Below, piece by piece: positions 33,300-44,540 of a DNA stretch of 64,000 bases (the first letter of the stretch is position 1; each line of letters opens with the position of its first letter). The notes under the pieces were generated by a model. That model saw only the letters and a list, made by a program, of their open reading frames with translations. It searched no databases and had not been told where the DNA came from. Source of the DNA: Aselliscus stoliczkanus (taxonomy: Eukaryota > Chordata > Mammalia > Chiroptera > Hipposideridae). A program made the translations under genes and the position numbers. The DNA lies in the NCBI GenBank assembly GCA_033961575.1, contig CM066727.1:157279434-157343433 (forward strand), in the 5' to 3' direction.

Positions 33300-35240
33300 A
33301 GCCTTTTTTGGTGATTTGCTCTGATTCATTTTTCTGTGGGATTGTTTACTTTTTTTATCATTAATTTGTAGATGATATTTATATATTTGGGGTAACCTTT
33401 TAACCATTGTTTGTATTGTAAATATTTTCTTCTACACGGGGATTCCCTTCTCACTCTTAAGGTATATTTTGGTGTACAGAAGTTATTCATTTCAATGTAC
33501 AGTAAAACCTTGGATTGTGAGTGAGTTGGTTTGTGAGTATTCCGCAAGATGAGCAAACATTTCTAATACATTTTAACTTGGTGAATGAGGGATGTCTTGC
33601 AATATAAGTAGTTTGTTTCTGGAACAAATTAGGCTTGCAAACCAAGGTATTACTACAATTAAATAAGTGGTTTGTGCTTTTATGATTCCTGTATGATAAG
33701 CACTTTATATGTGCTATTTTAAAAGTCTTTTAATACTCCAAAACTATGAAGATATTTATCTATCGTATATTCTTGAAGTTCTTTCATTTATTCCTTCACA
33801 TTTATGTCTAAAAAAAATCTGGAATTAATATCTGTTTATGGTGTAAAGTAGGGGTCAAGTTTCTCTTTTTTCCATATGTATATTTATTATAATTGTCCCA
33901 ACATTATTTATTGAAGAGATCCTCTTTTTCCCTATGGCTCTATAATACCACCTTTCTCATAAATCATGTGTTCATGTATGGCTGTCTGTTTTGCCACTCT
34001 TTCTATTTTATTGGTTTATTTCTCTTTCCTTGTGCCATTGTCTTAAGCCATGCCAAAGTCTAAGCTTCGTAGTCTTGATAATTAATAATTAGAAATCCAG
34101 CTTTGTTCTTCTCAAAAATTATCTTGACTATTCTTGGTCCTTAGATTTCTAACTAGGTTTAGAACCAGTTTGTCAAGTTTCATTTAAAAAAAAAAAAAGG
34201 AACAATCAAAGGGGTTTGCATTGAATATACAGTTCCATCTGAAAAGAAATATTCTTTATAATTTTGGTTCCTCTATTCCATGAATATGGTATTTTCCATT
34301 AATTATTTAGATATTATTTTGTCTTAATAATGTTTTATACTTTTTTGCAATAAAGTATTGCATATTCATTATTAGATTTATTCTTTGATACTTGATATTT
34401 TTCAGTTATTATAAATAGTATATTTTTATTCTGATTTTTTATTTGATATTTTTATAATATATAGACATTTAAATAGATTTCTAAATATTGTTTCTAGTAT
34501 AACTTTGCTAAACTCATTAATTCTTCTAATTTGGCTGTAGTTTCTTTTCCATTTTTCACTTACATAATCATATCATCAGTGAATAATGATGTTTCATTTC
34601 TTCATTTTAAATATTATGTAATTAATTTATCTTTCTTTTCATACTGCACTGGCTAGGATCTTCAGGTCTTTCAATGGTGTATACTGAATAAAAGTGGTAA
34701 TAAATCCTTGTCTTGTTATAGATCTCAAAAAGAAAGACTTCAACATTTTACCATTAAGTATGACATTCATCAAAGGTTGTTTATATAAATATCTTTGATT
34801 AGGTTAAGAAAATTCCCTTGCAGTGCAAATTTAGTGGAGTATTTATTTTGAATTCCTATGCCTTTTTCACCCAGCCCCCAACTTCCCTCCCATCTGGCAA
34901 CCATCAGTTTGTTCTCTTTGAGTTTGTTTCTGTTATGTTTGTTTGTTTATTTTGTTTTTCAGATTCCATGTATAAGTGAAATTATATGGTATTTGTCTTT
35001 CTCTGTTTGACTTATTTCACTTAGCATCATACTCTCTAGATCCACCCAAGGAATGTTTGTTGTTTTAAAATCATGAATGGATATTAAATTTTACCAAATG
35101 TCTCTTTTGTAACTATTGAGATGATATACGATTTTTCTCTTTCTTTAATGTGGTGAATTACATTGATTAATGCTTTCGTATAAGACCAAAATTCAAAATT
35201 GTACTTTTGGAAAAAAACCAATTTGGTCACAGACTATTCT
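33300..35240 (-). mobile_element. Old LINE-1 in minus orientation, with two insertions
   Basis: Minus-strand L1 ORF2 text runs through 33300-35240, for example TTTGCTAAACTCATTAATTC and GAGATGATATACGATTTTTC. It is split by the MITE at 33500-33655 and by an L1 3'-end piece at about 34862-35055 (CATGTATAAGTGAAATTATATGG, TTTCACTTAGCATCATAC). All reading frames are broken. Confidence 0.65.
33500..33655 (+). mobile_element. 156-bp MITE with terminal inverted repeats (Tigger/pogo-like)
   Basis: It begins CAGTAAAACCTTGGATTG after TA at 33498-33499 and ends with the inverted form CAAACCAAGGTATTACTA. It has the same length as the copy at 24831-24986 and the opposite orientation. The right-hand TA is decayed to CA. 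It interrupts a LINE-1. Confidence 0.8.
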
Positions 35241-35267
35241 TTTTTACATACGAGTATTAGTGGATTT

Positions 35268-35376
35268 TGTCTGCAGCACTAGAATATAAGCTTCATGAAG
35301 TCAGGGGTTTCAGTTTTATTCACTGCTGTGCTCCCATGATATATTTGCTGAATGAATGAATGAATGAATGAATCCT
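35268..35376 (+). repeat. L2 LINE 3' end with GAAT tail
   Basis: AGAATATAAGCTTCATGAAG and TATATTTGCTGAATGAATG, followed by four or more GAAT units to 35374, mark the typical L2 terminus. Confidence 0.75.
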
Positions 35377-36327
35377 TCAAGATTGTAACACCCTCTACTC
35401 TGCCTGTGAATAGAGAGTCCTGCGCCCCTGGTTACTTGGAGTGGGACTATTTCTCCTGTCTGCACAGGGGTCACATCTCTCCAGGGCTGGGCACTACAGT
35501 AACTTCATTTTCTAGACAGCATATGCCCAGACAATTCAAAAATCACATCTCCTTCTCTTTTGGTTTCTCACAAAGAGAGGTCTGTCTTCTTATCCATCCC
35601 TCCACTCTTTCTATGTATTGGAGTTCCTTGCACTCTACTCGTATATCCAGGAATTAGCAGAGCAATGTGTCACTTGCTCACTGGCCTCCAACCCAGCTTA
35701 CACAATTGGCACTGATGCCTACGGGCCAGAGAAGGGACAAGGAGAGAAAGTAGAGAGGCTGTGCAGCCATCTTCATATTACCCTAAATATAATGCTGAGA
35801 ATTCCATATTCTGGTAAGAACTCTACTCTGTTTTGTGAAACTTATCCTTAAAAGTGGTCTGTGGCCTCTGAATAAACTAGAAGAGCTAATGCATGTCTTT
35901 CATCAGGAATCATGAAACAGGAACCAAGACCAAAGTGTGCTGTAGGTTACACATAGGTACTCACCTATTTCCTCCATCACAAAACAAAAGAAATAGTTTC
36001 AAATGTTAAGAAATTCATTTCCAAACATTTTTAATTTAATGAGAAAAAGAATCTCATTTTTAAATGATCAATGAACCATGAAGTTAACAAGCTAATTTGA
36101 AACAAAATGACATGAGCTATGTTATGATTTCCTTACTGGTGACATTGTGAATCTAATTGTAAAAAACTAAATCCATGAATAAAACACTTGAACTTACATT
36201 GGCTTAGAAGTTTATAGAACACTTTATGACTCAACTTCTGTCCAGTCTTATAGTCTTCTCCTGAAGTTTCACAATTTATTTCTATTCTCCAATAAAGGCA
36301 GGTTTTCCTGACTCTAGATGTACACCA
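35377..36327. other. Unassigned sequence
   Basis: Two overlapping + strand frames at 35364-35851 have no recognisable product. No repeat is assigned. Confidence 0.4.
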
Positions 36328-36344
36328 ACACACACACACACACA

Positions 36345-36376
<32 letters not shown>

Positions 36377-36383
36377 CACACAC
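36328..36383. repeat. CA/CGCA compound microsatellite
   Basis: A (CA)n tract carries an internal block of about five CGCA units, then returns to CA. The regular CpGs inside it are unusual for a mammalian microsatellite because methylated CpG normally decays. Confidence 0.95.
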
Positions 36384-36715
36384 CCTCTACCTGGAACACT
36401 CTTTCCTATCAGTTTATTTGTCAGGCTAACTTCAACCCTTCAGAGGGCTTCTAGAAGCATTCCCTGACAAGCTCCCCTCCTCCACCCCCAAAATAGGAAC
36501 CAGGCCCCTATAATGTACTTTCAGAGCATCTTGTGTTTTTCCTATCATATCACTCATCAAATTTCACTTATTTGTTTGTCTACCTTAGAAATTATAAGCT
36601 ATTAAGGGAGGGACCATGCTATCTGCCTCACAGTTGAATCCTAGGCCCTGAAGTAGCACCTGGCATATATCAGGGGTTCAATAAATATTTACTGAGTGAA
36701 TGAGCAAATTAAAAT
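36384..36715 (+). repeat. L2 LINE 3' end
   Basis: CTGGAACACTCTTTCCTATC, CATCTTGTGTTTTTCCTATC, TATTAAGGGAGGGACCATGC and TTCAATAAATATTTACTGAG form the classic L2 3' terminus. The microsatellite directly before it may have grown inside the element. Confidence 0.8.
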
Positions 36716-36884
36716 CTTAAACTGTCGTCTATTCCTGAATTACTAGTAGTAAACATGCATCTTTTTAAGGTGGTTTAGAGCTGGCGGCAGCGGCCTGTCT
36801 ACAGCCTGAATCTGCTGAGAATGGAATTTCGTCCTAGATGGAGAGAGGCGATTTACCAACAGCCCCTGTGAGAGGATGACTGCG

Positions 36885-37045
36885 GGGTTTGAATCTCCAC
36901 TATACAACTTACTAGCTGTGTGACCTTGGACAAGTTACTGAATTTTTGTGTGCCTTAGTACCTCTCATAAGGTTGTTGTTGAAGGGTTTGAAGAGCTTAA
37001 CACAGTGCCTGGCACACAATAAGTGCCTAATGAAGGCCTTCCCTT
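36885..37045 (+). repeat. MIR element
   Basis: TACTAGCTGTGTGACCTTGG, CAAGTTACTGAATTTTTGTG and AACACAGTGCCTGGCACAC are the forward MIR core and 3' part. Confidence 0.8.
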
Positions 37046-37479
37046 TATTTGACAGTTAAGGGATCATCCAGGTGTCTGGTATCCCCAGAAAGGGGGGAAG
37101 GGAATCCCTTCAGGGAGGAAATATTCAGTTCTCTTGTAAAGACATAGTGGGGATGCCAGTGAAAGGGTGAAGTGTCAGTCACCTCAGCTGGAAATAGAGT
37201 TGGAGCTACTGAGTTCTCTGCAGTCTAAAACAGATACTGATGACATGTGAAAGAGGAAAATTCTCAAAGAAAATGAACTTCATTGTTCATCATCTTACTC
37301 TACGGTACTGTTTTGAAAGAGCAGTAGCCATAGGCATATCCGGGGATCATCTCCTAGTCTTTCTTTCCCAGCTAGTATTCAAATTAGAGAGGACAGCGGT
37401 TGTTCAAGTGGGTGGGAGAGAACCATGGAGATCTATGAGATGCCTTACAGCTGTGAGTGTGCCCTATGCTGTTGGTTGG
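37046..37479. other. Unassigned sequence
   Basis: No gene or repeat is recognised between the MIR and the LTR-like repeat that follows. Confidence 0.4.
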
Positions 37480-37950
37480 CCAGCCTAATTTCTAACCCTA
37501 GCCCCCTTCTCACCAGCCACCTTCTGCCAGTGGGGTGGACCCATGACCCAGCTCTGACGGATGAGATGTAAGAGAGCATTTATGTGCTGGGGGCTCTGGA
37601 AAAGATTTTTGCTTTCCCGATAAAAAAGGGACAGAATAGGCTAGCATGTCTCATTTTGCCCTTTGTTCTTCCCTGTTCTCCCTGCCAGAACATGGAGAGA
37701 TGTGATGTCTTGAGGTATAGCAGCCATTTTGCAGCCATAAGTCAATGATCATGAAAACAAATGTCTTCAAGCTAAGGATGGTGGGGGAAAAACAGAAACA
37801 CCTCATGGCATCACAGAGCTCCTGCGCCAGCCCTGGACTGCCCACCTCCGCCCTTGTGGTTGTTTGAGACAAACAAGCTCTTTTTTGTTCAGATGAGGAT
37901 TGATTAGGTTTTCTTGTCTTTGGATGGACTTCTAACTAATAAATGTAGCC
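37480..37950 (+). repeat. Old LTR-like repeat
   Basis: CCAGCTCTGACGGATGAGATG, GGGGCTCTGGAAAAGATTTTTGC-like text, CAGCCCTGGACTGCCCACC and TCTAACTAATAAATG follow the order of a common old LTR. I read it as ERVL-type, not secure. Confidence 0.4.
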
Positions 37951-38029
37951 TGTAGCCCAAAGCTTCAGACCAGGTGAACCTGAATTGCAATACTTATCAA
38001 AATATCTTATACTCACTAGTTTTCTTTCT

Positions 38030-38135
38030 CTTCTACTAGACCTGAGTTCCCTGAGGGTAGGGGTCTGGGCTTATTTATGTCTCTATCTGCAGCCTACAGT
38101 AGATACACAGTAAATGTTTGATGATTGAGTCTATT
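38030..38135 (+). repeat. L2 LINE 3' end
   Basis: CCCTGAGGGTAGGGGTCTGG and ATACACAGTAAATGTTTGATG are L2 3'-terminal phrases. Confidence 0.65.
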
Positions 38136-40050
38136 TCGCAATTACAATTGATGTATTGTAATTAGTGAGATTTCAAATCAGGGACTGGTATTATGGAAAG
38201 ATTTGCTCAGGCTCCTGGTCTAGTCAGGTGAAGGGTAATGCTTCCATAAGAAACCAGGGACACCTTGAGAGAAATGTAGGCTCATTAGCCAGCAAATGAA
38301 CTTTTGTGGTTTCCCTTATTTCTGGATGTATTATTTAAAAAACAAAATATGTTAATAAATAGACACATTCAGATATTTTTATCAGATAATAAAAACATAT
38401 GCTTATATCAGAAACAGAACTAATGGGAGAATGAGTGATAGGAATAATAAAACAAAGCAAAGAAAAAGCAAAATAAATTCTCTCCTCTTATTAATGTGGC
38501 TGCTCACTCATGAAATAGACCTTTATTTTACCAGAAAAATCTAAGCATTTGCATTTTAAAGAATCTAGAGCCATGACTGATTAAGAAATGGCCACTCAAA
38601 CTTATTGGCTTCATTCAGGGAATAATCAGGCAGCAGCCTTGATGCAGATGTGTTTGCAAAAGGTTATTTCTCAGGGCTCTGTCTTTCCCCATCTGTCTTC
38701 TCTTTTGCCTGAGGTGGATTTAATTTCTGTCAGCATCATGAGGTTCCTGAGCCAACTTATCCAGAGCCTTTCTGTCGTTTGCATTTCAGCTGCCCACCTC
38801 TCTGCGGTAGTTTCTATTTTAAAAAGCTTATCTAATGACTTTGTGTCTGCTGGGGTCTTTTGGCTCTTGAATATTTTAATCAGATTGGCTTGAACACCCA
38901 CTTCATGCCCTATGGAAAATCTAATATCTTCTGCAGGATTTCTCCTGGTTCCCAGGAGGCCCAGCGCCAGCTTCATGGACACCGTTGCTCTTACTTCCTA
39001 CAGTTGAGCAACTGGTGCCTTCCATTCTATACTTGCGATAATTCCTTATCTCTACTTTGGCATCAACACAACAGTGGAACTCGAGACCTATTCCTTAATT
39101 TGTATTTCTGTTATGAATAAACCAACTAATTTATAGCAGTAAATGTGACTCCTTCCTTCTAAGCAACATGTAAAACCTCTTTAGTGAATATGTATTAAGC
39201 ACCTATCCTATGACCCATTAAAGTAGGTGACTGGGAGGTTACTGTATGGAACAAGAGAGCCACAGTCCCTGTCCCTGCAGCGCGGCAGACAGGCCAGTGA
39301 GAATACCAATGAGGGGTGGAAGTACCATGGTAGATTAGCATGGGATATGAGAACCAGGGACTCTCCGGGTATACTATGTAGGCACATGCTAGTAAAAGAT
39401 TCTGTGTAGCAGTGTTTCCTGTGCTGATAAACTCAACTGAGCTGTAGCCTCACTTGATTTCATTATTTCTTATAAATGGAATTTCTTTACTATAAAATTC
39501 CTGCTTAGAAGCTCTAATAATCATGTTAACACTGGAAAACAGACACTTGTACATTAGTACCTGCAAAAATCATTCACGTTGAAGACAAATTGGTTATTAT
39601 GGTTAAGTACCTACCTATATGTTCCCAGAAAGAAAAATGCTACTATGTTAGAGAAATAAAACTTGATTCTCATAATCAATTAAGTAAACACAGGATAGAC
39701 CTTATTCTTTTGTATGAATTATTTTTTTTTTAGTTTTTACTCAGGAATAAAAGACCAGATTTTTTTCTTCCACTGCTTGCCAGAGTGTGCTGATTATTCC
39801 CTTTGAAACTCCCTTTGAAACATCTTCTGGATTTAATATGGGCTTTAGGGCCCTCTAGTGGCGTTTTGAATACAAAATACTAAAAGTTACCATTAAGCTG
39901 AATAAGAGGAAAAAAGTTCTCTGTAAATTTGCTGCATATCAACTCTTAAAAGCTTTAAAGACAGATATTGGAAAACTTTTTGAAGCTCACATATATCCTT
40001 TCTCTTTTTCCAAAATGAAATATGTTGCATATTTGAATTCCCATAATAGT
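38136..40050. other. Mostly single-copy DNA with a conserved-looking block
   Basis: The block 38460-39000 is free of recognised repeats and includes an octamer-like ATTTGCAT at about 38551 and TAATCAGATTGGC near 38877. The rest, including 39120-40050, has no recognised feature. Confidence 0.35.
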
Positions 40051-40052
40051 TA

Positions 40053-40624
40053 CAAGGTCTGACAATGAAGTTCTCAAACTCATCCTAGAAAAAGTGCTAT
40101 ATACCTCATGGCTGAATATCACTAAGGTCATCTTTGAAGCACTCCCCTTGGGAAGCTATGCACTGACCCCAGTGCTCAGTCCACCCTTCAAAACAATTTT
40201 GGAACTCTTTTTCTGGAATGGCCATCAGAGCTGTTGTCGTATTATCCTTGATGTCCTGAATGTCATCAAATTGTCTTCCTTTCAATATTTCCTTTATTTT
40301 TGGGTAAAGAAAGAAGTCATTGTGGGCCAGATCAGGTGAGTAGGGAGGATGTCCCAATACAGTTATTTGTTTACTGGCTAAAAACTCCCTCACAGACAGT
40401 GCTGTGTAAGCTGGTGCATTGTCGTGATGCAAGAACCATGAATTGTTGGCTAAAAGTTCAGGTCATCTAACTTTTTCATGCAGCCTTTTCAGCACTTCTA
40501 AATAGTAAACTTGGTTAACTGTTTGTCCAGTTGGTACAAATTCATAATGAATAATCTCTCTGATATCGAAAAAGGTTAGCAACATCATTGCAACAAGTTC
40601 ACAAATTTAATTGTCAGACTTTTG
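40053..40624 (-). mobile_element. Internally deleted mariner transposon with part of its transposase
   Basis: Imperfect terminal inverted repeats of about 30 bp (CAAGGTCTGACAATGAAG on the left, inverted on the right) are flanked by TA at 40051-40052 and 40625-40626. The minus strand encodes the C-terminal half of a mariner transposase: the first catalytic Asp region (FFDI, about 40550-40560), HHDN and YSPDL, with 34 residues between the second and third Asp, the DD34D signature. The 5' half is missing, as full-length elements are about 1.3 kb. An in-frame TGA at 40463-40465 breaks it. It cannot be functional as it stands. Confidence 0.9.
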
Positions 40625-40628
40625 TACG

Positions 40629-40745
40629 TAGAGGGTGCCAAGAAATGTATACATATCTTAAGAAAGTAAAAAACTGTATTAAAATTTTAATAATATATAC
40701 CAATAACAAAAGATGAATACAAGTCAAGTGTATATATATTTTTGG
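40629..40745. mobile_element. MITE with GAGGGTGCC terminal repeats, right end lost
   Basis: It starts GAGGGTGCCAAGAAATGTATAC and shares internal text (AACAAAAGATGAATACAAG) with the complete copy at 56245-56372. Its right terminal repeat stops at TTTTTGGC and is replaced by the CT microsatellite. It abuts the mariner's right end within 3-5 bp. Confidence 0.7.
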
Positions 40746-40822
<77 letters not shown>

Positions 40823-40830
40823 TATACATA
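40746..40830. repeat. Compound microsatellite (TC)n(TG)n(TA)n
   Basis: About 22 bp of TC, then 14 bp of TG, then about 50 bp of mostly TA. The tract begins at the truncated MITE end and separates it from the LINE-1 fragment. Confidence 0.95.
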
Positions 40831-40834
40831 AACT

Positions 40835-41121
40835 GACAATAACTACATATCTATGAATAATTACTTTAAATGTAAACGGATTAAATGTTCCAATCACAAG
40901 ATACAGGGGCTAAATGGATAAGAAAACAAGAGTCTTACATATGCTGCCTACAAGAGACTCACTTCAAATCAAATATACAGAGAGACTGAAAGTAAAAGGA
41001 TGGGAAAAAGATATTTCATGAAAATGGAAATGAAAAAAAAAAAAGAGCTTGGGTAGCAATACTTATAGCACACAAAACAGACTTCAAAACAAAGGCTATA
41101 ACAAGAGACAAAGAAGGACTG
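40835..41121 (+). mobile_element. LINE-1 ORF2 endonuclease-region fragment
   Basis: It encodes the start of ORF2 (ITLNVNGLN-like text at about 40860 and TDFKTKAITRDKEG near the end). Several stops and frame changes are present. The EN region joins directly at about 41121 to the ORF2 C-terminal end, so about 3 kb of the element is missing. Confidence 0.75.
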
Positions 41122-42190
41122 AGTAATCCCACTTCTGTGTATTTATCCAAAGAAACTCAAAACTCTGCTTTGATGGGATATGTGCTTCCATATGTTCATT
41201 GCAGCATTGTTTACAATGGCCAAGATGTGGAGGCAGCCTGGGTGTCCGTTGGTGGATGAATGGATAAAGAAGAGGTGGTACATATATACAATGGAATATT
41301 GCTCAGCCATGGAAGGGAATGGGTTCTCACCATCTGCAGCAGCATGGATGGACCTGGAGGGTGTTTGCTGAGTGGAATGTACAACAGAGAAAGACAGATG
41401 CAATGTGACTTCACTTATATGTAGAACAAAATAAATGAACACAGAAAACAGGAACAAACTCATAGATACACAGAACATTTTGATGGTTGCCAGACAGGAG
41501 TGGGGGTTGGGGTGTGGGTCAAAAAGGGGAAGGGATTAAGAAGTACAAATTGGTTGTTACAAAGTAGTCATGAGAATGTAGGGTATCGCATAAGGAATAT
41601 AGTGAATAATATTGTAATAACTATGTAAGGTGTCAGATGGGTATTAGATTTATTGGGGTGATAGATAGGAGGAGGTTGGGAAAGGGTGAAAAGGTGAAGG
41701 GATTAAGAAGTACAAATGGGTAGTTACAAAATAGCCATGGCAATGTAAAGTAAAGCATATGGAATATAGCCAATAATATGGTAATAACTGTATAGTGCCA
41801 GGTGGGTACTAGACTAGTCAGGGGAATAATTTCTTAAATTATATAAGTGTCTAACCATTATGCCATATACCTGAAATTAATATCAAATAATGTGGAATTT
41901 CAACTGTAATTAAAAAATTTAAAAAGTTGGAGGGTGAGGTGAAGGGGAATAAGAAGTTCAAATGTCCAGGTATAAAACAAATAAGTCATGGGGATGTAAT
42001 GTACAGCATGGAGAATATAGTCAATAATATTTTGACTATATATTATAATATTGTGCTAGCATAATACAGTGTCAGATGGTAGCTGGACTTACGATGATCA
42101 TTTGTTTAGGTATATAAATGTTGAATAACTATTGTATACATCTGAAACTAATATAACATTGCATGCTAATTATATTTTAATAAAACTCTT
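41122..42190 (+). mobile_element. LINE-1 3' end with threefold repeated 3' UTR segment
   Basis: The ORF2 end is recognisable (GYPKETQNS-like start, then FIAALFTMAKMWRQPGC, DEWIKKRW and YIYTMEYC, at about 41185-41310). The 3' UTR then repeats a segment beginning (G)GAAGGGATTAAGAAGTACA at about 41529, 41693 and 41938, each with NNNNNGAATATAG(T/C)NAATAATAT. It ends TTTTAATAAAACTC. It runs on from the fragment to its left as one rearranged element. Confidence 0.75.
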
Positions 42191-43559
42191 TTAAAAGTAA
42201 AATAAAAGCAATTTGGAGAAAGACATCTGACATATACCCACTTCATTTCTGGAATAGGCAATCATACCCAAAAGATCCCTATTCTCAAGAACTTCAGCAC
42301 AACAAATTTGCTGCAGAGACTAGAATCTTGAGTAATGGCTAAAACTGACAGGAAAGATGGATGGGTTTCAGAAGTTGTTTTGGTGTATCTGTCTTGAAAC
42401 AGATTATGCTCGTAAGTACGGAGAGCCATGAGGGAGAAAACACAGCGTCTCTCTCCATTGCCTCCCTTTCTCTTCTCCTCTCTCCCCTTTGCTTCAGTCT
42501 TCACATCTCTCCCCATTCCTCAAAGCCCTGGCCAAATACCTGCTGCTTTACCAAGACTTGTCTGCCTCAAACCCATGTTGATTTCACTTTCCTCTAATTT
42601 ATTTTCTTTCTTCTTTTATAAGTATATCTTACATCAACTAGTGTCAGATTTTTTTTTAAAAAAGAAAACAAACTGGTTTACCCCACAAATATACTTTGCT
42701 TGAACATAAAAGTTAACACATTTTAAAATATATTTTCAGGACTAGAAGGCATTTTGGTTTCTGCCCCGGCCCATGTGAATTAGCTAAGAGGAGACCTTTT
42801 GTTGTGTCATTTTTTTTTCAGTCTCAGCGCCCACATGGGAATAAAGCTTCTCTGCTCTCCCACTCCTCAAAAATGAGCTTGTTGAGCAGACAGGGAAAGC
42901 CAAGGTAGTAACAAATCATTTTGTATGCAGCTCTGGAGATAATCTCTCAGTCTAGGATAAGGAGACATATGACAAAGTGTGGAGATTTTGCATTTGATAC
43001 TGACAGTCTGTTCGAGCATTTTAGGCTGTGCTCAGGCTTAAACTAGGAAGAATTTTAATTCTTTCTTGGATCAGGTACCTACAGCTAATGAAAAAGTCAA
43101 TGTTTGGAAACTAGAGAGTTATTTGGCATTTAGCAGCTAGAGGCAATGAATTTTGTTGTGGCTTCTAAAAGGTCACTGCAGCAAATGAAAGCCAAATGCT
43201 TCATCTTCTTTCACTGCAACAAAAATACTGCTTTCAAAAAGGTGAATAACAAAATGAAGGATATCTTGTTTTTCATTCTTACCCATTCTTTTAGAGACAA
43301 TTAACAGACTTAGGCAATAGAAGTGCTAGTTGGTAAAAACAAAACAAACAAAAAAAAGTGTTCAGTATTTTGTTTCCCTAGTGGCTACTATCTTACATAT
43401 TTCCTTTATTCTTTCCCATAAGATCTAAATGAATCAAAGGATAAAAACATATATTTCCATTGTCTAATTTTCCCAAGTTCTAATTATATCCTTTGTTGCA
43501 TATCTTTGTTTCAATCCTACAAAGAGAAATACAATGGGAATAATAAATCACTTTCTAAC
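42191..43559. other. Unassigned sequence
   Basis: Nothing is recognised with confidence. A pyrimidine-rich segment is at 42460-42510. Confidence 0.4.
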
Positions 43560-43815
43560 AACATTAATGCAGCCCATCACACACTATAACGAAAAACTGG
43601 CCAGTGTGTGTGGGTAGTGCTGCTGGAACTGGCAGTGGTTCCAGCTCACAAGAGCTGACTGTACACATCTCTTTCCAACTCCTTGTTCAGTGACCTCAAC
43701 CTACTAGCTTGAAATGGCATGGTTAGGGCACTTCCACCACAGAAATCAGTAAATGCTACAAATCAGCCCCCTGCCCTTCACCCCAGCGAGCTGGTTTACC
43801 GATACACTACAGATT
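43560..43815. repeat. Unnamed old DNA-transposon-like repeat
   Basis: GAACTGGCAGTGGTTCCAGC, CTCACAAGAGCTGACTGTAC and GCATGGTTAGGGCACTTCC, ending CGAGCTGGTTTACCGATACAC, look like a known interspersed element that I cannot name. The GGAACTGGCAGTGGTTCC part is near-palindromic. Confidence 0.35.
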
Positions 43816-43989
43816 AAATATCAGGAATATTTTAAAAAGATCTCTATTAAGTGGTATCAGGTATCAGGAGAGAGGGAAAGGAGACGTTTTGACTATTGAA
43901 GAAGTGAAATTGTGTTGAATTCCACACCACTTCATAATATTGGTTGAACCCTATGAAGCTTTAGAGCTTCAACAATTTTTGACCTACGA

Positions 43990-44540
43990 AAATATACAAG
44001 GCTGCAGGTAACAGAAAACCTAACAAACAGTAGCTTAAATAAATAAGGGTTTGTCTCATAATGAGAACTCCAAAGCAGCCATGGGATGGCTGAGCTGTTC
44101 AAGATGCTGTCAGAGACCAAGGGTCTTTCTACATTTCTGATCTACTATCCATAGAAAGTTGATTTTTGTCCTCATGCTTGTCATTTCATACTCACACAGT
44201 ATCTGGAGTGCCTCCAGGCACCATGCTTGCGTCCCAGAGAGAAGAGCAGAGAAGGACAAAAGACTAAACTCACTGAGCTTATTCATGTTAATCAGAAAGA
44301 CAAAAGTTTTCCCTGGAACCCCAGGGAAAATCTTCTATGTACATCTCATAGGCCCAAACCTGTCACATGGTCACTCCCAGACAAAGGGGAAAGAGATTGC
44401 TAAGGCAGATATAGACCAATCATGATTGGCACATTCCTGGTTAGGTGTCTACTGTCTCTGAGAGGAAAAGATCTCAGCTGTCACCTGAGCAAACTGACGT
44501 ACCATTGGTTAGGAAAAGTAGAGAGAGGGTGGATACAGGG
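43990..44540 (-). repeat. Unnamed old interspersed repeat
   Basis: AACAGAAAACCTAACAAACAG, CACATGGTCACTCCCAGAC and CCAATCATGATTGGCACATTC occur in an order seen often in mammalian DNA. The family is not assigned and the strand is tentative. Confidence 0.3.

Noticed and set aside
36133..36399. Minus-strand frame with alternating Cys/Val
   Set aside because: It is a translation of the CA microsatellite.
40106..40432. Possible functional transposase
   Set aside because: Only the C-terminal half is present, the frame begins with no ATG, and an in-frame TGA lies upstream at 40463-40465.
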